Shown: positions 1 through 5,066 of the stretch, in pieces
Numbering within the stretch: position 1 is the stretch's first letter
How the letters are laid out: every line of letters starts with the position of its first letter
Assembly: GCA_029256485.1 (NCBI GenBank)
Contig: JAQSXU010000163.1
Span: forward strand, 1-7,149
Source: Clostridiaceae bacterium
GTDB lineage: Bacteria; Bacillota_A; Clostridia; Clostridiales; Clostridiaceae
Direction of reading: 5' to 3'
Length of the DNA: 7,149 nucleotides
The notes under the pieces: generated by a model
Seen by the model: the letters and a program-made list of their open reading frames with translations, nothing else
Databases searched by the model: none
Told to the model about the DNA's origin: nothing
Position numbers and translations under genes: made by a program

Positions 1-266
1 TGGTTATCCCCTTTACTCTCAACATCTCCCCACCATACATCTGTTGTAATTCCATAAACTCCACTATTCTTTAAAGTTATTAATCTATTTTTAAAACTAC
101 TCCAATCCGTTATTTTTTCTAAAGGTGCCATTACAAATGATTTATAATCAGACTTTATTGTTGATGCACTTACTTTTATATTAGAAGCTACCACTAAAGT
201 AAATGTAAGCAATATAGCTAAAAAGGCACTTCCATATCTTTTAATGTATTTACTAAGATGTTTCAT
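1..266 (-). CDS. Secreted beta-amylase (GH14), N-terminal part, cut by window edge
   Basis: Exo-acting 1,4-alpha-glucan maltohydrolase expected to release maltose from starch outside the cell. Eighty-eight residues are visible. Residues 1-34 form a signal peptide: basic start (KHLSKYIKRYG), hydrophobic core about 13-28, and a likely signal peptidase I site after VSA (34). From about residue 44 the sequence follows the start of the GH14 barrel: FVMAPLEKITDW, then LITLKNSGVYGITTDVWWG (62-80) with the conserved Asp76 of the DVWWG substrate-binding strand. This is close to what I recall of clostridial and bacillary beta-amylases. The catalytic glutamates and any starch-binding domain lie outside the window. 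The start is fixed by a strong AAGGGGGAG site just upstream. Frame and family are clear; completeness cannot be judged. Confidence 0.93.
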   Translation of the reverse strand, partial: MKHLSKYIKRYGSAFLAILLTFTLVVASNIKVSASTIKSDYKSFVMAPLEKITDWSSFKNRLITLKNSGVYGITTDVWWGDVESKGDN

Positions 267-270
267 AAAT

Positions 271-280
271 TCTCCCCCTT
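271..280 (-). promoter_or_regulatory. Ribosome binding site of the beta-amylase gene
   Basis: Read on the minus strand, AAGGGGGAGA lies four bases upstream of the ATG at 264-266. It is the only good Shine-Dalgarno match near the signal-peptide start and so fixes that start. Confidence 0.8.
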
Positions 281-367
281 TTATTTTGTTTTGTTCAATC
301 TTTTACATAAAATTGTTTAAATCTTTTCTACAACTCAAATAATTTTGCAGATATGTTTTCTGAAGAT

Positions 368-393
368 AAGTAATGATTATGGATCAATTACTT
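368..393. repeat. Inverted repeat upstream of beta-amylase
   Basis: AAGTAAT (368-374) and ATTACTT (387-393) are perfect inverted copies. The match extends inward as GAT/ATC with one bulged base. The repeat lies about 100 bases upstream of the beta-amylase start, where an operator could sit, but no bound regulator is known. In such AT-rich sequence a chance repeat of this size is plausible. Confidence 0.3.
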
Positions 394-479
394 AATAACT
401 ACATAATTTAATTTATGCAAATTCCCCTCGTAGTATGTCTTTTTCTTCTTGAATAAGTTTAATTTTATAATTGGGCGTG

Positions 480-494
480 AACAACTAGGTTGTT
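480..494. repeat. Short palindrome AACAAC-TAG-GTTGTT
   Basis: A perfect 6-3-6 inverted repeat lies in the gene-poor stretch between the beta-amylase start and the sigma-factor remnant. It is followed by TGTTTAA on the plus strand, which is too weak a T-run for a convincing terminator. It may be a chance palindrome or an old operator. Confidence 0.25.
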
Positions 495-508
495 GTTTAA
501 CTTACTAA

Positions 509-734
509 ATATATAAGTATATTCATAACCTGTCTTACAAAGATAATACACTTGAGAATATTATAAAAAAGAGTTATACTCAGAAATTAATGAAATGTTA
601 AGTATCTTAAAAGAGAAGGATAGAGAATTGTTTTACGAATTGTATATAGAAAAAAAGAAATAAAAGATATAAGCTTTGAAACTGGACTTAAAAGAGAGAT
701 TATCTATAATCTTAACTCAATTAAAATAATATAA
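509..734 (+). pseudogene. Degenerate C-terminal remnant of an ECF-type sigma factor
   Basis: No single frame is open, but joining three frames gives a continuous sigma-70 region 4-like sequence. Frame one, from 509, includes DNTLENIIKK (542-571). After a shift in the A-run at 565-570 comes ELYSEINEMLSILKEKDREL and then FYELYIEKK. After a second shift in the A-rich stretch 649-660 comes EIKDISFETGLKREIIYN and a short tail ending at TAA 732-734. The layout, a helix with KEKDRELF followed by a helix-turn-helix with ETGLKREIIYN, is that of clostridial ECF sigma factors. The usual end of the second helix (R-x-SRGKK-like) is replaced by NSIKII. Regions 2 and the start codon are missing. It is almost certainly nonfunctional. 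The family assignment rests on motif recall and is moderately secure. Confidence 0.5.
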
Positions 735-756
735 AAATTATTCTCCAAAATAAAAG

Positions 757-789
757 ACCCACGAAAATAATAATTAGATTTTCGTGGGT
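757..789. terminator. Strong hairpin, probable terminator (best on minus strand)
   Basis: ACCCACGAAAAT (757-768) and ATTTTCGTGGGT (778-789) form a perfect 12-bp stem with a 9-base loop. Read on the minus strand the stem is followed by CTTTTATTTT, a fair T-tract, so it can end transcription coming from the accessory pair at 921-1815. It starts only four bases after the tmRNA-like CCA end, the spacing expected for a stable RNA gene's own terminator. On the plus strand the tail is only GGGTTTC, so termination after the sigma remnant would be weaker. Confidence 0.7.
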
Positions 790-793
790 TTCA

Positions 794-803
794 TGGTGGA
801 GGC
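794..803 (-). other. Putative ssrA (tmRNA) or tRNA 3'-end fragment, possible att scar
   Basis: On the minus strand, GCCTCCACCA matches the 3' acceptor end plus CCA that I recall for clostridial tmRNAs, which pairs with a GGGGGC 5' end. It is followed within four bases by the 757-789 terminator. Upstream of it no T-arm (GGTTCRANTCC) or other tmRNA part can be found, so the RNA gene is not intact here. Integrative elements often use ssrA 3' ends, leaving an intact copy at one junction and such a fragment plus the native terminator at the other. In that case the element extends rightward from here. A tRNA with the same acceptor end is an alternative. The match is only 10 bases, so this remains a hypothesis. 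Confidence 0.42.
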
Positions 804-920
804 CAAGCATTACCTTTGAAATCCACTAATAATTATTTGTACATTTCGTATTTATCAATATTAGATATTATATCTGTTTCATTTTCTTCATATGCAGTAC
901 CATTAAAGCTATCATTTGGA

Positions 921-1367
921 TTATGCTAATAACTTACCTTCTAAAAACGAATACTTCAAATATTCTGGACTACTGTAATATACTGATGAATTAAAATCTG
1001 AGATTTCATCACTAATAAATGACTCAAATACTGAATATAGTACATCTATTACATTATTTTCTTCTGAAAGAACATCAATTATTAATCTCTGATATTCTTT
1101 ACCTATAGCTTGAACACTAGGAACAGCATATTTACACAAACCTACCGAATCAAAACTGCCTTCCTTAATATTAAACTCTTTTATTATCTCATCTGACACC
1201 TCTTCAAATGATAAGCAATGATTAACTTCTGCAAGTTCTAGCTGTCTTTTTAGTTCCTTCTTTCCTATTATTTTCACTATAGTTGATCGTCTATTTTTAG
1301 TTTTCCTCCCCATAAACTCTATAAGTGAGCAAACATAAAATAAATCATTTTTTTGAATTTCATTCAT
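921..1367 (-). CDS. Helical protein of unknown function, partner of the DUF3990 gene
   Basis: Encodes 148 residues with no signal peptide or membrane segment. It is probably cytoplasmic, acidic toward the C-terminus and largely helical. I recognise the pattern (N-terminal NDLFYVCSLIEFMGRKTKNRR, central AEVNHCLSFEEVSDEII, then CKYAVPSVQAIGKEYQRLI and FISDEISDFNSSVYY) as that of an uncharacterised family seen beside DUF3990 genes, but no function is known to me. The start overlaps the upstream stop by eight bases, in the arrangement ATGAATGA. A GAGAGGAG site lies about 11 bases upstream, inside the upstream gene, so the two are very likely co-transcribed and coupled in translation. By position it could be the antitoxin or regulator of the ART-like protein; this is inference. 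Confidence 0.82.
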   Translation of the reverse strand: MNEIQKNDLFYVCSLIEFMGRKTKNRRSTIVKIIGKKELKRQLELAEVNHCLSFEEVSDEIIKEFNIKEGSFDSVGLCKYAVPSVQAIGKEYQRLIIDVLSEENNVIDVLYSVFESFISDEISDFNSSVYYSSPEYLKYSFLEGKLLA

Positions 1368-1815
1368 TTATAATTTCACTCCTCTCAAACTTAAGACAAT
1401 CTAACGCCTTTAAAGTATGAAAACTAATTTGATGGGTAGGATATTTAAATTTTGCTAACTCCCAAAAAATACTTCTAGTAATTTCACTAGCTAAAAAGTC
1501 ATTTACATAATTCCAAACAGTATCATCAGCCATAGGCCCTTCTACTATATCATAATCATGAATAAGCCCTTTTCTACAAGCTGCAATAAAATCCAACCAT
1601 TCATCTGTCATATTTTCAAAACTTAATATATTTAAATTTTTATTTTCTGTGTAAGTATAATGATTAACTGTAGCATGCTCTCTATTTCTTTTAGCCCATT
1701 TTTTAGCTTGTTCAAAATCATTTGTACAATAAAATCCCCATGAAAAATCTTTAGTATATTTACTTTTTCTTATCTCTGGAAATTCTACAACTTCTCCTGA
1801 TGCATGATACAACAT
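1360..1815 (-). CDS. DUF3990-like protein, probable ADP-ribosyltransferase fold
   Basis: Encodes 151 residues, cytoplasmic by appearance. The N-terminus LYHAS (2-6), then DFSWGFYCTNDFEQAKKWA (23-41), follows the DUF3990 pattern LYHGS...DFGxGFYxT...QAxxWA. DIVEGPMADD (89-98) fits the conserved xxGPxADD block, and HQISFHTLKALDCLKF (128-143) the terminal block. These families belong to the ADP-ribosyltransferase-like fold. By analogy with the H-Y-[E/D/Q] group, His4, Tyr29 and Gln129 are my proposed active-site set. Gly5 of the usual HGS is Ala here. ATG start at 1813-1815 with AAGGTGAG six bases upstream. It heads a two-gene unit, as a toxin gene might. Activity, target and toxicity are not shown by sequence. 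Confidence 0.8.
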   Translation of the reverse strand: MLYHASGEVVEFPEIRKSKYTKDFSWGFYCTNDFEQAKKWAKRNREHATVNHYTYTENKNLNILSFENMTDEWLDFIAACRKGLIHDYDIVEGPMADDTVWNYVNDFLASEITRSIFWELAKFKYPTHQISFHTLKALDCLKFERSEIINE

Positions 1816-1852
1816 AAAATACTCACCTTACTTTCTCTAATTTTGTACTATA

Positions 1853-1858
1853 ATTATA
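1853..1858 (-). promoter_or_regulatory. Candidate -10 box for the DUF3990 pair
   Basis: On the minus strand, TATAAT lies about 37 bases upstream of the DUF3990 start codon. The matching -35 is poor (TAGAAG at 17 bases), so promoter strength cannot be judged. The rest of the 157-base gap to the EIIA stop shows no convincing terminator; read-through from the PTS genes is therefore possible. Confidence 0.35.
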
Positions 1859-1972
1859 TCATTTTCAAAACTTTTCTTCTATCAATATAACCATTTCATC
1901 AGCATTTATTCTATACTATTCTCTATTTTTATTTAATACTTATCAGACTTGAATTAACCTCATATTTGATAT

Positions 1973-2452
1973 TTAAATTCTTGTCACTACTTCACCATGT
2001 AATATTTGTTTTTTATTTTCAATAGGAATGTTATTTAATTCCGTAATTTCTGGAAATATAACATATACCTCAGTTCCCTTACCAGCTTCTATTATTTCTT
2101 TAAAATTTACAGTCCCTATTAATTCACCTGCTTTTATCTTCTGGCCTTCTATCAGATTAATATTAAAAGGCTTTCCTTCAAGTTCAACTGTATTGCGACC
2201 TATATGAATAAGAATATCTATCTTATTATTACTTAAAATTGTAAATGCATGTTTTGTAGGAAAAACAGAACTAATTGTTCCCGTAACAGGCGAATATATT
2301 TCTCCTGATTCAGGTTTTATGAAAAAGCCTTCTCCCATCATCTTCCCCCTAAATACTTCATCTTCAGAATGTTCCAATGACATTAATTGCCCATCTACCA
2401 CTGCTAGTATTTCATTGTTTTTTTCTTTTTTCTTAAATAAACCATCAAACAT
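1973..2452 (-). CDS. PTS glucose-family EIIA component (stand-alone)
   Basis: Cytoplasmic phosphocarrier that takes phosphate from HPr and passes it to the EIIB domain. The 159 residues match the usual length of single-domain EIIA-Glc-type proteins. Visible marks are SPVTGTI (54-60), His68 in TKHAF and the phospho-acceptor His83 in ILIHIG, followed by NTVELEGKPF and the LIEGQKIKAGELI block. Both active-site histidines are present. GGAGGA lies five bases before the ATG. The gene sits 80 bases downstream of the EIIBC gene on the same strand, and that permease has no EIIA domain of its own, so the two most likely form one transporter. Unlike BglF-type enzymes, which carry EIIA as a C-terminal domain, here the unit is a separate chain. 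It could also serve other EIIBC permeases of the cell. Confidence 0.95.
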   Translation of the reverse strand: MFDGLFKKKEKNNEILAVVDGQLMSLEHSEDEVFRGKMMGEGFFIKPESGEIYSPVTGTISSVFPTKHAFTILSNNKIDILIHIGRNTVELEGKPFNINLIEGQKIKAGELIGTVNFKEIIEAGKGTEVYVIFPEITELNNIPIENKKQILHGEVVTRI

Positions 2453-2532
2453 AATATTCCTCCATTAGTTATTGAAATTATTTAAACAAAATTTGTATAT
2501 ATTTTCATAATTAATCTCTTAATTAAAATAAC

Positions 2533-3927
2533 TTAAATTGTATCAATTATATCTTTTTCATCAAATCCCAATACCATAGTTACAATTGCGGAAGTTAGAA
2601 TAGTAACTATAATAGCCACAACAATTGCTAATATGGTTTTTTGGAAAATCGGAATTGCAAGAATTGTTGAATATCCATATACATAAGCAGTTGCTCCCAT
2701 TATCCCTGCAACGATGCCTCCTAAACCGGCACCTGCCATTACACCATACATTGGTCTTTTTAAACGTAAATTAACTCCATAAATGGCTGGTTCTGTAACT
2801 CCAGCAACAATACATCCAACCGCCAAACTGAAACATTCTGCTTTAAGAGCTTTGTCTTTTGTACGAAGTGCAACTCCAAGACAAGCACCACCTTCTGCCA
2901 TATTATGAAGAAGATATGCAGGTCTGAAAAGAACATCATATCCTGGATTTGCAATAGCTTGAACCATAAATGGAGTTACTGCATGATGCATTCCTGTCAT
3001 AACTAGCCAAGGCATACAAGCAGCTAATAATCCAACTGCAAATGGTCCTAAATTCGCAGATGCCCAAAGGAATATGTTTACAATGTAGCCTCCGGCTAAA
3101 TCTCCTAATGGTCCTAAAATTGTTACTCCTAAGATATAACTTATAACAATAGTACACATTCCCACAAAAACAGGTCTAATAATTCCTGGAATAATTTTAG
3201 TTAATAGCTTTTCAGCATAGTAAGCGCAAATAGCAATTAATAATGCTGGTAATAAAGTGCTACTGTAGTTAACTAGTGTAACAGGAACAGATAACATAAA
3301 CAGTGCTTTTCCTGATTTAACAAGAGTTGCAAAATCAGGATATACTAACGCAGCGGTAACAAGCATCCCATAAATTGGAGTGCCACCTAGTTTTTTAGCT
3401 GCACCATATGCTACAAAAATTGGCATGAAATAAAAAGGTACATTTGCCAACATGCTAAGTAAAATATACGTTTGGCTTTTCTCAAAAGGAGCCCATCCTA
3501 AAGTAATTAATAAAAGAAATACTTTTAACATACCACCAGCTACTAATCCTGGTATCATTGGTGTTACGGAAGCAGACACAAATCCAATTACTTTGATAAA
3601 GGACTCTACAAACACATTAGTTTTCTTTTCATTATTATCTGATTCTGTAACTAAATCTTCTTGAACTATAATATTAGATTTATCATCATATAATTTAACT
3701 ACTTGATTATATACAGGAATCAATTCTTTTCCTAAAACAATTTGTAATTCATCCCCAGTGAAAACTATTCCTAAAACTATTTTAATAGCCTTGATTTTAT
3801 TTTGTTCAACTTTTTTCTTATCTTTGATAAAAAGCCTTAGACGTGTTGAGCAATGTGTAATACTGCTAATATTATCAGTACCTCCACTTAAAGCAAGGAT
3901 ATTTTGTGCAATTTCTACATAATTCAT
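2533..3927 (-). CDS. PTS EIIBC permease, beta-glucoside class
   Basis: Integral membrane sugar transporter that phosphorylates its substrate during uptake. The chosen 464-residue start (MNYVEIAQNIL) has AAGGGAG eight bases upstream; an in-frame TTG six codons earlier would place its start inside or before that site and is rejected. EIIB covers about 1-80, with the phospho-cysteine Cys26 in ITHCSTRLRL. A charged linker (about 84-105) leads to EIIC, which begins FVSASVTPMIPGLVAGG and has about ten hydrophobic segments. MTGMHH (310-315) and GVTEPAIYGVNLRLKRPM (376-393) are the EIIC signature regions. There is no C-terminal EIIA; the downstream gene supplies it. The GH1 phospho-glucosidase gene nearby supports a beta-glucoside such as cellobiose, salicin or arbutin, but the exact sugar cannot be read from sequence. 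Confidence 0.94.
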   Translation of the reverse strand: MNYVEIAQNILALSGGTDNISSITHCSTRLRLFIKDKKKVEQNKIKAIKIVLGIVFTGDELQIVLGKELIPVYNQVVKLYDDKSNIIVQEDLVTESDNNEKKTNVFVESFIKVIGFVSASVTPMIPGLVAGGMLKVFLLLITLGWAPFEKSQTYILLSMLANVPFYFMPIFVAYGAAKKLGGTPIYGMLVTAALVYPDFATLVKSGKALFMLSVPVTLVNYSSTLLPALLIAICAYYAEKLLTKIIPGIIRPVFVGMCTIVISYILGVTILGPLGDLAGGYIVNIFLWASANLGPFAVGLLAACMPWLVMTGMHHAVTPFMVQAIANPGYDVLFRPAYLLHNMAEGGACLGVALRTKDKALKAECFSLAVGCIVAGVTEPAIYGVNLRLKRPMYGVMAGAGLGGIVAGIMGATAYVYGYSTILAIPIFQKTILAIVVAIIVTILTSAIVTMVLGFDEKDIIDTI

Positions 3928-3935
3928 AACTTTTT

Positions 3936-3942
3936 CTCCCTT
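3936..3942 (-). promoter_or_regulatory. Ribosome binding site deciding the EIIBC start
   Basis: AAGGGAG on the minus strand, eight bases before the ATG at 3925-3927. A longer frame starting at the upstream TTG would make this site part of the coding sequence, so the ATG start is preferred. Confidence 0.8.
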
Positions 3943-3945
3943 CAA

Positions 3946-3971
3946 TTAGATACCCTTTAACAAGTATCCAA
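3946..3971. promoter_or_regulatory. Inverted repeat in the EIIBC leader, candidate operator
   Basis: TTAGATAC (3946-3953) and GTATCCAA (3964-3971) pair over 8 bases with one G-T mismatch around a 10-base centre. The repeat lies between the proposed EIIBC promoter and its ribosome binding site. It could be a repressor site or a weak leader hairpin. It is not a ribonucleic antiterminator site that I recognise. Confidence 0.35.
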
Positions 3972-3988
3972 ACTTTATATTTTTGGTA

Positions 3989-4017
3989 ATTTTAAATATG
4001 TTCGTAATAAATAACAA
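3989..4017 (-). promoter_or_regulatory. Candidate promoter of the EIIBC-EIIA unit
   Basis: On the minus strand, TTGTTA (4012-4017) and TAAAAT (3989-3994) are separated by exactly 17 bases, about 60 bases upstream of the EIIBC ATG. The hexamers match four and five of six consensus positions. In sequence this AT-rich other placements are possible. Confidence 0.5.
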
Positions 4018-4052
4018 AAGAGCATACCTAAATAAAAACATTTATGCTTTTA
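4018..4052. promoter_or_regulatory. Inverted repeat between divergent promoters, candidate RpiR operator
   Basis: AGCATA (4021-4026) and TATGCT (4043-4048) are perfect inverted copies. With one mismatch the arms extend outward to AAGAGCATA and TATGCTTTT. The arm centres are 22 bases apart, about two helical turns, as expected for a dimer or tetramer binding one face of DNA. It abuts the proposed EIIBC -35 at 4012-4017. RpiR regulators commonly bind such repeats near their own divergent genes; the assignment here is inference. Confidence 0.4.
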
Positions 4053-4100
4053 TAGATATTGATTGGATATTAGTTTTTCACTATTCTTCTAAATAATTAT

Positions 4101-4129
4101 TTGATATAATAAAATACAAGTTATATAAA
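4101..4129 (+). promoter_or_regulatory. Candidate promoter of the rpiR-family gene
   Basis: TTGATA (4101-4106) and TATAAA (4124-4129) are spaced by 17 bases and lie about 45 bases before the GTG start. Each hexamer matches five of six consensus positions. A second -10-like TATAAT at 4105-4110 overlaps it but lacks a good -35. Confidence 0.6.
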
Positions 4130-4158
4130 TTTAAGTATTAGAATTTAAGCACAAGATT

Positions 4159-4164
4159 AGGAGG
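4159..4164 (+). promoter_or_regulatory. Ribosome binding site of the RpiR-family gene (GTG start)
   Basis: A perfect AGGAGG, eight bases before GTG at 4173-4175. It supports the GTG start of the regulator, since no ATG is better placed. Confidence 0.85.
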
Positions 4165-4172
4165 AATGCGTA

Positions 4173-5066
4173 GTGATTATTGAACAGCTCGTTGGAAACA
4201 AAAAACTTACGAAAATAGAAGAACAAGTAATACAATTTATTCAAGACTATCCTAGAGCTGTAATTAATCTATCACTAGAACAACTTAGTAAACAGTGTTT
4301 CGTATCACAAGCTTCCATAATTAGATTATGTAAAAAACTAGGTACAAAGGGCTTTGCAGACTTCAAGATACAACTTGCTTCTGAACTAAGTTCTTTTGCT
4401 TTAGATGGAAAACAAATTTCTGTGGATATTCCCATTCCTCCTAATGAAAGCTGTGAAAACATTGCAAAAATATTCTATAATTTATCTGTTAAAACTTTAG
4501 AGCATACATTCAATACAATTAATTTTAATGAAATTGAAGAAGCTGCAAAGTTACTTACAGAAGCAGATACCGTTTACTTATATGGACGAGGTGAATCACT
4601 TATATTGGCAGAGGATTTTCATTATAAATTAATTCGCCTTGGAATACACTCTAGCCTTGAAACATTAAATGGTTTTCAAGAAGCTCGTAGTAGTTATACT
4701 AATAGTAAAATCAATGAAGTTGCTCTTATTATTTCCCAATATTGTAATAGCAATCAGTTTCATTATGTTGTTGATGAATTGATTAGCAATAACATACCAT
4801 TTATTTTACTTACAGCTACACAAAAGACTTGGCCATATGACCATTTTGCTAAAGTTACATTGCGAATCAACTGTTTAGAGAGTAGACATAAAATGGGATC
4901 ATTTACTTCACGAACAGCAATGCTATATCTCTTAGATTGTATATTTGGTCAAATGTTTTCTCTAAACTATGAGCAAAATATAACTAATTTAGCTCGCTTT
5001 TCTCAAAGAAAGATAGAACGAGATTATTATTATAGAAATACGCATAGTACAGATAATTCAGATTAA
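4173..5066 (+). CDS. RpiR-family transcriptional regulator (HTH plus SIS domain)
   Basis: Encodes 297 residues. Residues 1-77 form the RpiR N-terminal domain, with a helix-turn-helix at about 35-55 (LEQLSKQCFVSQASIIRLCK) followed by LGTKGFADFKIQLASEL. The SIS sugar-phosphate-binding domain spans about 122-255, with YLYGRGESLILAEDF (135-149) as its phospho-sugar loop and ALIISQYCNSNQF as the second strand-loop. The family represses or activates sugar genes in answer to phosphosugars. It is transcribed divergently from the EIIBC gene, whose promoter region carries inverted repeats, and ends on the malic enzyme gene with stop codons overlapping by four bases. It probably controls both flanking units. 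The C-terminal tail (about 275-297) is polar and rich in Tyr, Arg and Ser, with no clear function. Confidence 0.94.
   Translation: MIIEQLVGNKKLTKIEEQVIQFIQDYPRAVINLSLEQLSKQCFVSQASIIRLCKKLGTKGFADFKIQLASELSSFALDGKQISVDIPIPPNESCENIAKIFYNLSVKTLEHTFNTINFNEIEEAAKLLTEADTVYLYGRGESLILAEDFHYKLIRLGIHSSLETLNGFQEARSSYTNSKINEVALIISQYCNSNQFHYVVDELISNNIPFILLTATQKTWPYDHFAKVTLRINCLESRHKMGSFTSRTAMLYLLDCIFGQMFSLNYEQNITNLARFSQRKIERDYYYRNTHSTDNSD

Noticed and set aside
757..789. Hairpin as part of a CRISPR array or insertion-sequence end
   Set aside because: There is only one copy, with no spaced repeats, no transposase and no flanking target duplication; a terminator explains it better.
794..880. Intact tmRNA or tRNA gene on the minus strand
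   Set aside because: Only the acceptor end is present; no T-arm, anticodon arm or matching 5' acceptor half could be found upstream.
2760..3157. Two minus-strand open frames of 64 and 73 codons inside the EIIBC gene
   Set aside because: They lie in a different frame within a well-supported membrane protein gene, have no translation signals, and have a composition that follows the permease codons.
3928..3945. Longer EIIBC start at an upstream TTG
   Set aside because: The AAGGGAG ribosome site would fall inside this extension, and the family normally begins at MNYVEIAQ-like sequence.
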